Shown: positions 1 to 6,492, numbered from the stretch's first letter. The stretch is DNA of 6,903 nt from an uncultured Pirellulaceae bacterium (GCA_947258905.1 CAMYKF010000145.1:1-6903); one strand, 5' to 3'. The notes: a model not told the origin generated them from the letters alone. Made by a program: numbers and translations.

Positions 1-1
1 C

Positions 2-643
2 ACCCTCAAAAGGACTTTCAGGTTCAATGACCGCGACGGAACCGATCGACGATTTCGCGACTTGCAGACACGCTATCCTGACCTGCAACGCGGGCTGGCC
101 GGGAAGACCTACACGTTCTGCGGCGATATCGGTCGCGGCCGCACCGTGCGTTCCCTGGCAACGGTGCTGTCGCAATACGAAAACGTACGCATGAACTTTG
201 TATCGCCCGACGACCCGTCGTTACGACTGCACGATGGTCTGCGCGAGCGGCTGTTGACGCGGGGCGTCGAAGTTCACGAGTTTCATACGCTCGAGGACAA
301 CAAATTGCTGGGGCAAACCGATTGTCTTTACATGACTCGCATCCAGCGTGAGCACAACACGCCCAACGACGAATTCCGCATACGCCAGATCGATTTGTCG
401 CAGTTCCAGCTGACGCCGGAGCGCGCGGCAAGACTGAAGGAGTTCACGCCGATCATGCACCCGTTTCCCCGCGACAGCCACGTGCAGGAAATTCCCGAAT
501 CGATTGATCTGGACCCCCGTGCCATGTATTTCCGGCAGGCCCGCAACGGCATGTGGATTCGCGCTGCATTGCTCGTCCACATATTCGAAATGGATAAAGA
601 ACTCGAGGCGCTGGCGTCCGGAGGTCGCGGACGGCCACGGTAA
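2..643 (+). CDS. pyrB: Aspartate carbamoyltransferase catalytic chain, C-terminal part (5' end cut by window)
   Basis: This enzyme transfers the carbamoyl group of carbamoyl phosphate to aspartate, the committed step of pyrimidine synthesis in the cytoplasm. The visible 213 residues cover the aspartate-binding domain. Counting from position 2, they show GDIGRGRTVRSL at about 41-52 (E. coli has GDLKYGRTVHSL), YMTRIQRE at 110-117, RQIDL at 128-132 (E. coli RASDL, substrate-binding Arg), HPFPRD at 153-158 (E. coli HPLPRV) and YFRQARNGMWIRAALL near the end. The HPFPR motif favours aspartate over ornithine carbamoyltransferase. The frame is open to the left edge, so the TTG at 62 is not a start; the gene begins outside the window. 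The conserved HPTQ motif, expected just before the GDIGRGRT segment, is not seen in any frame, and the residues at 2-61 match the family poorly. The gene runs towards the minus-strand TPR gene. Family assignment is firm; the state of the 5' part is not. Confidence 0.9.
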   Translation, partial: TLKRTFRFNDRDGTDRRFRDLQTRYPDLQRGLAGKTYTFCGDIGRGRTVRSLATVLSQYENVRMNFVSPDDPSLRLHDGLRERLLTRGVEVHEFHTLEDNKLLGQTDCLYMTRIQREHNTPNDEFRIRQIDLSQFQLTPERAARLKEFTPIMHPFPRDSHVQEIPESIDLDPRAMYFRQARNGMWIRAALLVHIFEMDKELEALASGGRGRPR

Positions 644-651
644 CTACCAGC

Positions 652-789
652 TGGACAGCGCCGTGGTCCTCAAAAGTTTTTCGGCAAGTCGTTTTTAACC
701 GCAAGCCGCAGGCATGCATTAATCCCGGAAAGCGCGCACGCCTGCGGCTTGCGGTCCAACGCGGTTAAACGAGAATCCGTCGCTGTCCA
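652..789. repeat. Nested inverted-repeat element between convergent genes
   Basis: Three inverted repeats are nested in this gap. The inner one is a perfect 16-bp pair, accgcaagccgcaggc at 698-713 against its complement at 740-755; it extends with one mismatch to 698-717/736-755. The middle one is tttaaccgc at 694-702 against gcggttaaa at 761-769. The outer one is tggacagcg at 652-660 against cgctgtcca at 781-789, ending one base before the stop codon of the TPR gene. The inner stem could block transcription from both sides, but no T-run follows it in either direction, so it is not a classic intrinsic terminator. The layout suggests a small palindromic dispersed element of the REP or MITE type; copy number cannot be judged here. 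Confidence 0.7.
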
Positions 790-790
790 A

Positions 791-1393
791 CTATTGCTCG
801 TCAATGAGTTCGCGGTACTCGTCGGACTTCACGTACTCGCGGTACTCGGGCGTGTACTCCAGTCCCAGTTGCTCGATGTCGTATTCGAACTCGTCGCGCA
901 TTTCGCGCAGCGAACTGGTGACTTTGGCAAAATTGCCCAGCTCGGCGTGGATATTTGCCCTGACCAGCCAGGCGGCCTCGTATTCCGGTTCCTTGTCGAC
1001 CGCCAGCTGGATGGCCCGGGCCGCTTCTTCATATTGATACTGCTCGGCCAGCAAAGCTGACTGCAAAAAGTACAGATGCGCGTCACCACCAACTGACTCA
1101 TTCAGACTTTTAATCGCCGCGATCGCCTTGTCGTATTCACCGTTCATGGCGTACAGGTCAATACATACCAGCTGACAGGACGGATCGTTCGGATAAGCCG
1201 CCTGGTAATCCTCGATCGCGCTACGATAGGCCGAGTCGGAAACTTCGATCGACGCACGTATCCGGTTGATCATGACGGCTTTTTCCTGCTGCAACTCCTG
1301 TGGCAGTTTGTTGTAGATTTCCAGGGCTCGCTGATGCCGGCCGGCGGGCACAGCCGCCATGAACTCCTCCAGCTGTTTGCCCTGGTCAACCAT
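791..1393 (-). CDS. TPR-repeat protein, possibly the C-terminal half of a split gene
   Basis: This 200-residue, acidic, all-helical protein has at least three TPR-like helix pairs, at about residues 72-101 (with LYAMNGEYDKAIAAI), 105-138 (with EEAARAIQLAVDKEP) and 139-168 (with AAWLVRANIHAELGNF), and perhaps a degenerate one at 14-45. TPRs form protein-binding scaffolds. No signal peptide is visible, which is odd beside a lipoprotein gene. The ATG at 1393 has only a loose purine-rich stretch upstream. The same frame stays open upstream, and positions 1394-1438 read LDPSVVDRLTGKAKK, which looks like real protein sequence joined to the TPR part. It follows the lipoprotein gene by 17 bp on the same strand. 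It may be an independent operon partner, or the 3' half of a gene that once included that lipoprotein. The second reading rests on my memory of a planctomycete lipoprotein-TPR family. Confidence 0.75.
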   Translation of the reverse strand: MVDQGKQLEEFMAAVPAGRHQRALEIYNKLPQELQQEKAVMINRIRASIEVSDSAYRSAIEDYQAAYPNDPSCQLVCIDLYAMNGEYDKAIAAIKSLNESVGGDAHLYFLQSALLAEQYQYEEAARAIQLAVDKEPEYEAAWLVRANIHAELGNFAKVTSSLREMRDEFEYDIEQLGLEYTPEYREYVKSDEYRELIDEQ

Positions 1394-1410
1394 CTTTTTG
1401 GCCTTCCCCG

Positions 1411-1902
1411 TTAATCGATCGACGACCGAGGGGTCCAGATAGCTGCAAAGTTGCAGGCACTCTGCGGATCGACCAGCCGCATCAATGCGCCATATCCCTC
1501 GTCCCAGGTTTTGACGCCAATCAGCTTGTAACTGCTGCCCGGCGCCGCCAGCGCATCGAACAAGGTTGATTCGGCCTGCGTGGCGCCTTTCGCGAACGCC
1601 TCCAGCTCACGGCCCGACAGGAGTCCACTGGCTGAAAAGCGAACCATCTTGTTGAAATTGGCGCACCTGGTGAAATCGCTGCGGCGGCGGTTGGCGATCG
1701 CTTCCTCCAGCTGCTCGCCGAAACGCGTCGCTTCCTCTTCGGTGACCGGCTGCCAACCCTGCTGCTCCATCCACTGGGCGGTCGTCAATTCCGAGATCAT
1801 GCCACTGCCGCCTGTGGCGCGCGAATCGCAGCCGGCGATGCTCACCAGAAGGAACAGGATCAGGGGCAAGGCGGCAGACAAAACATGTCGATTGGCAGGC
1901 AT
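1411..1902 (-). CDS. Small predicted lipoprotein, possibly the N-terminal half of a split gene
   Basis: The protein has 163 residues. The N-terminus is a lipoprotein signal: a basic start (MPANRH), a hydrophobic core at about 11-20 and the lipobox IAGC with Cys25 as the predicted lipidated residue, so it should be anchored to a membrane from outside the cytoplasm. The mature part is helical and charged (about 40-115), then ends with GYGALMRLVDPQSACNF and a tail, TPRSSID, that does not look conserved. The ATG at 1902 is preceded by AAAGGA with good spacing, supporting this start. No enzymatic motif is seen. I do not recognise a named domain with certainty; the sequence resembles the N-terminal part of planctomycete lipoprotein-TPR proteins, in which a region after the RLVDP-like segment leads into the TPRs. 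Here the frame ends and the TPRs begin in another frame 17 bp on. Confidence 0.75.
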   Translation of the reverse strand: MPANRHVLSAALPLILFLLVSIAGCDSRATGGSGMISELTTAQWMEQQGWQPVTEEEATRFGEQLEEAIANRRRSDFTRCANFNKMVRFSASGLLSGRELEAFAKGATQAESTLFDALAAPGSSYKLIGVKTWDEGYGALMRLVDPQSACNFAAIWTPRSSID

Positions 1903-2171
1903 GCTGATTCCTTTGGCAAAGCAAGTGGATTGGGTGGCAAGATTTAGACCTCGTATTAACCGGTCGGCTCCGCCTCCCTTCTCCCTCGGGGAGAATCCCG
2001 GCGCGCCGGGAGAAGGGCGGATGAGGGCCGAATCCTTACTCTCGTAAGACTTTTTTTGTTTACTTACTTAATGTATGCCCTCACCCGGTTGGTCTTTTTT
2101 CAAAAGCCCAATCACCCTCTCCCCGAGGGAGAGGGCAGCGCATCGATTCGCACTTGGTCCTATTTAGACAA
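1903..2171. other. Intergenic gap between two minus-strand transcription units
   Basis: No protein-coding sequence is supported in these 269 bases. The gap carries the hairpin-rich inverted-repeat element described at 1976-2135 and a T-rich stretch on the plus strand at 2051-2060. It must hold whatever promoter serves the lipoprotein gene, but I see no convincing -35/-10 pair on the minus strand. Confidence 0.6.
1976..2135. repeat. GC-rich palindromic element with inverted terminal copies
   Basis: The two ends carry the same 15-bp word in opposite orientation: tctccctcggggaga at 1980-1994 and its complement at 2118-2132. The right end is a perfect hairpin, ccctctccc (2115-2123) and gggagaggg (2127-2135) around a 3-base loop. 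The left end can fold in three competing ways: tctccc/gggaga at 1980-1994, a perfect 16-bp palindrome at 1996-2011 (tcccggcgcgccggga), or cccttctccc (1976-1985) against gggagaaggg (2008-2017). A further inverted pair, ggatgagggc (2019-2028) and gccctcaccc near 2078-2087, lies inside. The pattern fits a short non-coding dispersed element (REP/MITE-like). The right hairpin lies 37 bases past the stop of the PPIase gene and might help end that transcript, though only four T's follow it on the minus strand. Confidence 0.65.
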
Positions 2172-3131
2172 TTATCGATCGTTGCCGTCACCCGCGTCGT
2201 TGGTAGTTTCCATTAATCGAACTTCAACCTTGTCGCGTTGTTGCGAACTGATCCGTTCGAACAGGAATTCCGTGGCCGCCAGCCGCACTTTTTCAGGATC
2301 ATCGTACCAGTTCTTTTCGCCTGGTTCGATTTTCAGGCATTTGATCAAATGCACTCCAAAACTGGTCTGCACCGGTTCCGACACCTCGTCGGTTTTCAGG
2401 CGAAAGGCCGCTTCGGTAAACTCTCGCGGCATGGGACCGTCAAAGTTAATCCAGCCCATTTCGCCGCCGTTGTCGGCTGAGGGTGCAGTCGAGTATTGGC
2501 GGGTCGCGTCTTCCCAGGTCAGTTGTCCCTGATTGATGCGCTGGCGAATCTGTTCCGCTTGCTGTTGAATCTCGTCGACATCTTCTGCCTGCGGATTGTC
2601 GGCCAGCTTCAACAGCAGATGCGCCACCCACAAACGCGTGCCATCCAGTCTGGGCCGGTTGCGATCAAAGAACATGGCCAGCACGTCGTCGTTGATCGTG
2701 CGATCCAGATAACGCTGCCAGCCGATTTGCCAGCGCACGTTGAACTGCAACCCTTCCAGCGATTGATGGTTTTCGGCGAGAAATTGTTCCAGCGTTTTAT
2801 CGATCTGTTTGAGCCTTTCACCAATGCGTGAAATCTCCAGATTGACTTCATCATCGGTTGCCGCCAGCGGGGTCCCGGTCAGCTTGGAAAGCACAAGGTG
2901 CTGGTTGATTAGCCGCGTGAGAATCGCCTGTTGCAGCTGGCTGGCCAGCGGTTCATCGATCTCGCGTTCGCCGAACTTTTTGTTGTATTCCCATTCGACT
3001 TGCGACTGGTAAATGGACTCATCGCCCACGACGGCCACGACCGCGCCCGGTTCGGGCTGGGCCTGAACCGTGTCGCTGGAAAGACAGGCCAGGGCGAGAA
3101 TGATCAGACCACAAATTCCGGTTTTCATCAT
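2172..3131 (-). CDS. Exported parvulin-type peptidyl-prolyl isomerase (SurA/PpiC/PrsA-like)
   Basis: Parvulins catalyse cis-trans isomerisation of prolyl bonds and help exported proteins fold outside the cytoplasmic membrane. The 319-residue protein has a signal peptide (core at about 6-16; likely cleavage after TVQA, residue 24). Cys16 lies in ALAC, a poor lipobox, so a lipid anchor is less likely. A helical chaperone-like region follows at about 30-160. The parvulin domain spans about 165-268, with the conserved His171 (VAHLLLK), the segment YSTAPSADNGGEMGWI at 213-228 and His261 (FGVHLIKCL). The C-terminal 50 residues are charged. Two adjacent ATGs are possible: the GAGG on the minus strand sits too close to the first (3131) and better fits the second (3126-3128), which would remove one residue. 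The start is 7 bp after the stop of the upstream gene, so the two are surely co-transcribed and probably translationally coupled. Confidence 0.92.
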   Translation of the reverse strand: MMKTGICGLIILALACLSSDTVQAQPEPGAVVAVVGDESIYQSQVEWEYNKKFGEREIDEPLASQLQQAILTRLINQHLVLSKLTGTPLAATDDEVNLEISRIGERLKQIDKTLEQFLAENHQSLEGLQFNVRWQIGWQRYLDRTINDDVLAMFFDRNRPRLDGTRLWVAHLLLKLADNPQAEDVDEIQQQAEQIRQRINQGQLTWEDATRQYSTAPSADNGGEMGWINFDGPMPREFTEAAFRLKTDEVSEPVQTSFGVHLIKCLKIEPGEKNWYDDPEKVRLAATEFLFERISSQQRDKVEVRLMETTNDAGDGNDR

Positions 3132-3138
3132 TGCCTCT

Positions 3139-4422
3139 TCACGGATCGATCGACAGCTGGATGGATTCGTCGATCAAGGTCAGCCCCGCAGGAAGTTGAA
3201 ACTTCAAATCCCAGTTGTCGTCGACGCCTGCCGGCAAGTCAAACAGAAACTCCATGACAAACCGGTAAGGCTCCTGACCCACATCGCGAGTTTCGGCGGG
3301 CTTCAGTACCCGGCCATCATGATGGTGCAAGCTGGCACTGGTGAATTTGGACCATACCAGATGAGACTGTAACGGCTGGGCCATTTGCCGGGAATCGTAA
3401 CGCGTCTCCATGCGGATGGTTAATTGTCGGTTCTGCATGTCGGTTCGCGAAATCGTTACGTCGGCCATCCCGCCACGCAGTCGGGGAAATGGCCCCTGTT
3501 GCGTAACATCGCGAAACGTGCCGGAAAAGGCCGGTGCCATCATGACCAGTTGCACAGGAACGGTGATCAAAGCCGGCTCGGCCGACGACGTTTGGCGAAG
3601 CGGAACGCGAAAGCGAACCAGATATCGATGGCCCGACACCGGAATACTCAGCACAGCTTGACGATTAAACGTCGCCCACGTGTCGCCTTGTCCGTCCAGA
3701 CTGGAAAACCCCTCCAGCGGAATGCGGATAGCAACCGGCTTGATACGCGGCTCCCACAGCAAACGAAATTGCAGCTGACTGGCAGTGCCCGACGCATTGG
3801 CCTGTCTGACGAGAAACTCCACGCGTAGTGGACCGACCTGTCCGACGGCGGCAGGTCGTGATTGCTGGTCGTCGGTGAGTGGCAGCAACCGCAGCTTGTC
3901 GATGCTGGAATAGTCAATTTGCAATTCGTGCCGGTCGGCGAATCGTTCCAGCCACAACCAGAATTCGCCGCGACTGGCCGGCAGATCGGTCGGCGGGTCG
4001 GAGAACCGTACTTCGATGACGTTGCCGGTTTGTTGCAAGATGGTTTCGCTGGATTCTTCGGCGCCGAGTCCGGCCGGCAAGTTAACCTGGGAGGCGGTCC
4101 GCGACCCGTCGATTAGTTGCTGAAACAGCCTTGAACGTACTCGTGCCATGCGGTGCCGCGACTCGGAAGTCCAGCGAATGTCGCCTGCCTGCTGCTGGAG
4201 CCAGGGCAACAGGCCGGGGCCCAGAGCGGTGAGCGCACTTTCGGCCTGGTTACGCACGGCTAACTGCGGGGAATCGAGGCGGGCAATCAACTCTTCAGCA
4301 CGTCGTTCATCGATCGGCTCCTGGGCCGTGCATGGACGGGAAGCAGCCGATGCGGCCAGTGCGGCCAGCAACATCAGCAAGGACGCAATGATGCGAACGT
4401 GGTGGTGCCGAGTTTGCTGCAT
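3139..4422 (-). CDS. Secreted hypothetical protein with N-terminal HEAT-like repeat
   Basis: I do not recognise a named family for the whole 427-residue protein. It begins with a signal peptide (basic RHHHVR, hydrophobic core at about 11-26, likely cleavage near ASA or TAQ before residue 35). Residues about 41-80 look like a HEAT-type helical pair (AEELIARLDSPQLAVRNQAE, then ALGPGLLPWLQQ), followed by an Arg-rich helix at 88-103. From about 135 to the end it is rich in beta strands, with a segment WEPRIKPVAIRIPL at 223-236 and no transmembrane helix or catalytic motif. This suggests an extracytoplasmic scaffold or binding protein. No Shine-Dalgarno is seen before the ATG at 4422. The PPIase gene follows 7 bp after its stop, so this protein could be a client of that isomerase, but that is inference from position only. 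Confidence 0.82.
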   Translation of the reverse strand: MQQTRHHHVRIIASLLMLLAALAASAASRPCTAQEPIDERRAEELIARLDSPQLAVRNQAESALTALGPGLLPWLQQQAGDIRWTSESRHRMARVRSRLFQQLIDGSRTASQVNLPAGLGAEESSETILQQTGNVIEVRFSDPPTDLPASRGEFWLWLERFADRHELQIDYSSIDKLRLLPLTDDQQSRPAAVGQVGPLRVEFLVRQANASGTASQLQFRLLWEPRIKPVAIRIPLEGFSSLDGQGDTWATFNRQAVLSIPVSGHRYLVRFRVPLRQTSSAEPALITVPVQLVMMAPAFSGTFRDVTQQGPFPRLRGGMADVTISRTDMQNRQLTIRMETRYDSRQMAQPLQSHLVWSKFTSASLHHHDGRVLKPAETRDVGQEPYRFVMEFLFDLPAGVDDNWDLKFQLPAGLTLIDESIQLSIDP

Positions 4423-4528
4423 TTGTGTGAATTTGCCGGGCGCTGCGGATAACCGTGACCTAGACTTCGACAGAACTGCTTGTCTTCAAGTTTGACAGAC
4501 CTGCACGATACGACCACCAGGGACTCTC
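4423..4528. promoter_or_regulatory. Divergent intergenic region
   Basis: These 106 bases separate the minus-strand secreted-protein/PPIase operon from the plus-strand DUF1570 gene, so promoters for both should lie here. A perfect TTGACA occurs on the plus strand at 4492-4497, but no acceptable -10 follows at 16-18 bp and it sits only 31 bp before the GTG. On the minus strand the best -35-like word (ttgaag, complement of 4485-4490) also lacks a good -10. The region is called regulatory from layout alone. Confidence 0.45.
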
Positions 4529-5632
4529 GTGAAATCGCCCCGCACTCGTTTCCATCGGCTTTTGCCCGCTTTGGCGCTGTTTTTGGCGGCCTGCAGTCCT
4601 GTGGCAGGTGTGGCTGACGAGTTGCAACCGGTCACCTTGCGGGTCACACGCAACAGCAAGGCCGTGCTGGGGCGGCCAGTGGGCTTCACCAACAGCCAGG
4701 TCCTGATGCTCCGCCGTGACGGCCGCATGTTGCTGTACGACCTGGATGACGTCGACAAGGTCGACAAGATCGCCAACCATTTCACACCCTACACGTCGCT
4801 CAAGCTGCAGGATCATTACCGCAAGCTGTTTGGCGATCGTTACGAAGTAACCCGCACCGCTCACTATGTGGTTGTGCATCCGCGGGGCATGCGTGAGCAA
4901 TGGGCCGAGCCCTTTGAGACGCTGTACAACCGCTTCACCCATTACTTTGCGGTCCGCGGCTACACCCTTCGACAGACCGAGTTTCCCATGGTCGTTGTGG
5001 TGTTTAACACGCGAGGCGAATTCAATCGCGTGGCCGACAAGGACGGTTTGGGCAATCCAAACTCCTTCGGCGGCTATTATTCGCCGACGTCCAACTGGAT
5101 CGTGACCTGTCACGAAGCCAATCGGGGCGGCCACGGCAACTGGGAGTCCAACGAAACGCTTATCCACGAGGCCTTGCACCAGTACGCGTTCAATACAGGA
5201 ATCCATCAGCGCTGGGCACCCACGCCCAAATGGTGCGCGGAGGGACTGGCGTCCATGTTTGAAGTGCGGGGCGTCAACAACAGCACACGTTACACCAATG
5301 CCCGTGATCGCCGCCACACCTTGTATTTGCGTTATCTGCAGCAAGTGGTTGAAGAGCGTGAATTTTCGGGCGTACTGCGTTCCCTGGTCGCCAGCGATCG
5401 ACTGCACGATCAAAACATGTTGCTGGCCTATGCCACTTCCTGGGGACTGGCCTGGTACCTGTCGGAAACCCAACCGCTGGAATTCAACCGGTATTTGCAA
5501 CGTATCGCGGCCCGGGACCGCCTGTCGCCCTACACATCCAGCGATCGTCTGGCCGACTTTGCGCGATCCTTTGGCAACGATTTCAGCCTGCTGGAAAGCC
5601 ACTTCCTCGACTACGTCAAACAGTCGAGGTAG
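4529..5632 (+). CDS. DUF1570-family lipoprotein, predicted gluzincin-like zinc peptidase fold
   Basis: This 367-residue protein belongs to the DUF1570 family, expanded in planctomycetes. A lipoprotein signal ends in the lipobox LAAC (Cys22). Residues 33-85 form a small beta-rich region (RRDGRMLLYDLDDV) typical of what precedes the domain. The DUF1570 core runs from about 95 to 330: HYVVVHP at 112-118, FETLYNRFTHYFAVRG at 129-144, FPMVVVVF at 152-159, GGYYSP at 181-186, then HEALHQ at 213-218 and WCAEGLASMFE at 235-245. His213, His217 and Glu238 are placed like the zinc ligands of gluzincins, with Glu214 as catalytic base. Peptidase activity is predicted, not known for the family. The start is GTG at 4529 with AGGGA about 6 bp upstream; an ATG start would lose the signal. 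It is transcribed away from the secreted-protein/PPIase operon, and its last 17 bp overlap the end of the response regulator gene. Confidence 0.9.
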   Translation: MKSPRTRFHRLLPALALFLAACSPVAGVADELQPVTLRVTRNSKAVLGRPVGFTNSQVLMLRRDGRMLLYDLDDVDKVDKIANHFTPYTSLKLQDHYRKLFGDRYEVTRTAHYVVVHPRGMREQWAEPFETLYNRFTHYFAVRGYTLRQTEFPMVVVVFNTRGEFNRVADKDGLGNPNSFGGYYSPTSNWIVTCHEANRGGHGNWESNETLIHEALHQYAFNTGIHQRWAPTPKWCAEGLASMFEVRGVNNSTRYTNARDRRHTLYLRYLQQVVEEREFSGVLRSLVASDRLHDQNMLLAYATSWGLAWYLSETQPLEFNRYLQRIAARDRLSPYTSSDRLADFARSFGNDFSLLESHFLDYVKQSR

Positions 5633-6308
5633 CTTCTTCGTTGTTCGAAGCCCGCGCAGGTGGTGTCACGTCACCGTAAACGAGTCCATCGCGGACGGCC
5701 CACACGGCGGCCTGGGTGCGGTCATTGGAGTCCTGTTTGCGGAGAATGTTTTGCACATGCTCCTTGACCGTTTCCACGCTAATGCCCAGTGACCTGCCGA
5801 TTTCGCGGTTGCTGAGTCCAAGCCCCAGATGACGCAGCACCTGGCATTCGCGATCGGTCAGTTCGTGTTGTTGACTCCGCTCGAATTTCCGCTGACGCAT
5901 GTGTTCGCGAAAACGCCCAAAGACACTTTCGGGTGCCGGCGGGATACCGCTGGCGGCATTGCGGAGGGCCGAGATCAGGTGGTCTTCTGGCTCGGACTTG
6001 AAAACGAAATCAACGGCTCCCAGTGCAATTGCCCGGGCCACGTAAGTGGGATTGTTGTGGACCGTGAAGACAACGCATTTGCAGGGCAGATCGGCATCCC
6101 CCAGCAGCTCAAGGAGCTTCAGCCCGTCGACGTACGGCATGCGCACATCGGTAATGACCAGGTCAGCCCTGGCCTGCCGCACATCGGCGACGGCCTGACG
6201 GCCGTCCAGCGACCGGCTGGCGACAATAAAACCGTGTTGTGGCAGCAACTCGATCAGCCCCTGGTGGACGACCGGTTGCGCATCGAAAACGGAAACTCGA
6301 ATTTGCAT
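5616..6308 (-). CDS. NarL/FixJ-type response regulator with LuxR (GerE) DNA-binding domain
   Basis: This is a two-component transcription factor of 230 residues when started at the ATG at 6308. The receiver domain (about 2-120) has the phosphoacceptor Asp54 in VITDVRMP, Thr82 in VVFTVHN and Lys104 in FVFKSEP. The acidic pair near the N-terminus, usually DD in this family (as in ADDHPVVR), is FDAQPVVH here: Asp9 is kept but the next position is Ala10, which may weaken Mg2+ binding. A linker at 121-146 leads to the helix-turn-helix domain at about 149-210 (ELTDRECQVLRHLGLGLSNR, then VETVKEHVQNILRK). The acidic tail carries no motif. A longer frame starts at TTG 6377, but its extra 23 residues match no receiver and overlap a candidate promoter, so the ATG is preferred although it lacks a Shine-Dalgarno. 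No histidine kinase is adjacent. Confidence 0.92.
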   Translation of the reverse strand: MQIRVSVFDAQPVVHQGLIELLPQHGFIVASRSLDGRQAVADVRQARADLVITDVRMPYVDGLKLLELLGDADLPCKCVVFTVHNNPTYVARAIALGAVDFVFKSEPEDHLISALRNAASGIPPAPESVFGRFREHMRQRKFERSQQHELTDRECQVLRHLGLGLSNREIGRSLGISVETVKEHVQNILRKQDSNDRTQAAVWAVRDGLVYGDVTPPARASNNEEATSTV

Positions 6309-6379
6309 CGTGGAAGGGCGGAACAAACAAGGAAGGAATGTTTTGCCGTCTCTCTTCTTGGCCCCTCGATTCCACAAAG

Positions 6380-6408
6380 ATTGTATCTCCGGGCCAGGGG
6401 CTTGTCGC
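6380..6408 (-). promoter_or_regulatory. Candidate sigma-70-type promoter of the response regulator
   Basis: On the minus strand, GCGACA (complement of 6403-6408) and TACAAT (complement of 6380-6385) are separated by exactly 17 bp. They match the -35 and -10 consensus at 4 and 5 of 6 bases. Transcription would begin near 6373, giving a leader of about 65 bases before the ATG at 6308. If real, the TTG start at 6377 lies upstream of the transcript and cannot be used. Planctomycete promoters are poorly known, so this is a pattern match only. Confidence 0.45.
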
Positions 6409-6492
6409 CGACTTTTCCTGTTTATTCGGTAATGGGAGCAGCTTCCGGCTAATCGACATCTTCGGAATCCTCGTTCCCAGCGGGGTACAGCC

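Noticed and set aside
504..698. Alternative frame running past the pyrB stop as a frameshifted extension
   Set aside because: The pyrB frame already reaches the normal family end (RNGMWIRAALL plus a short tail), so no extension is needed.
698..755. Intrinsic terminator for pyrB or the TPR gene
   Set aside because: The stem is strong, but no T-run follows it in either transcription direction; kept as a repeat instead.
4492..4497. Perfect TTGACA as a -35 box for the DUF1570 gene
   Set aside because: No acceptable -10 hexamer follows at 16-18 bp, and the distance to the GTG start is very short.
4460..5602. A 380-codon open frame on the minus strand opposite the DUF1570 gene
   Set aside because: It mirrors a firmly identified gene, has no recognisable domain and arises from codon bias in GC-rich DNA.
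6309..6377. Longer N-terminus of the LuxR-type regulator from a TTG start
   Set aside because: The extra residues do not resemble a receiver domain, and a candidate -10 box overlaps the region.
5829..6452. A 207-codon plus-strand open frame opposite the response regulator
   Set aside because: It is the antisense shadow of a gene with clear receiver and LuxR domains.
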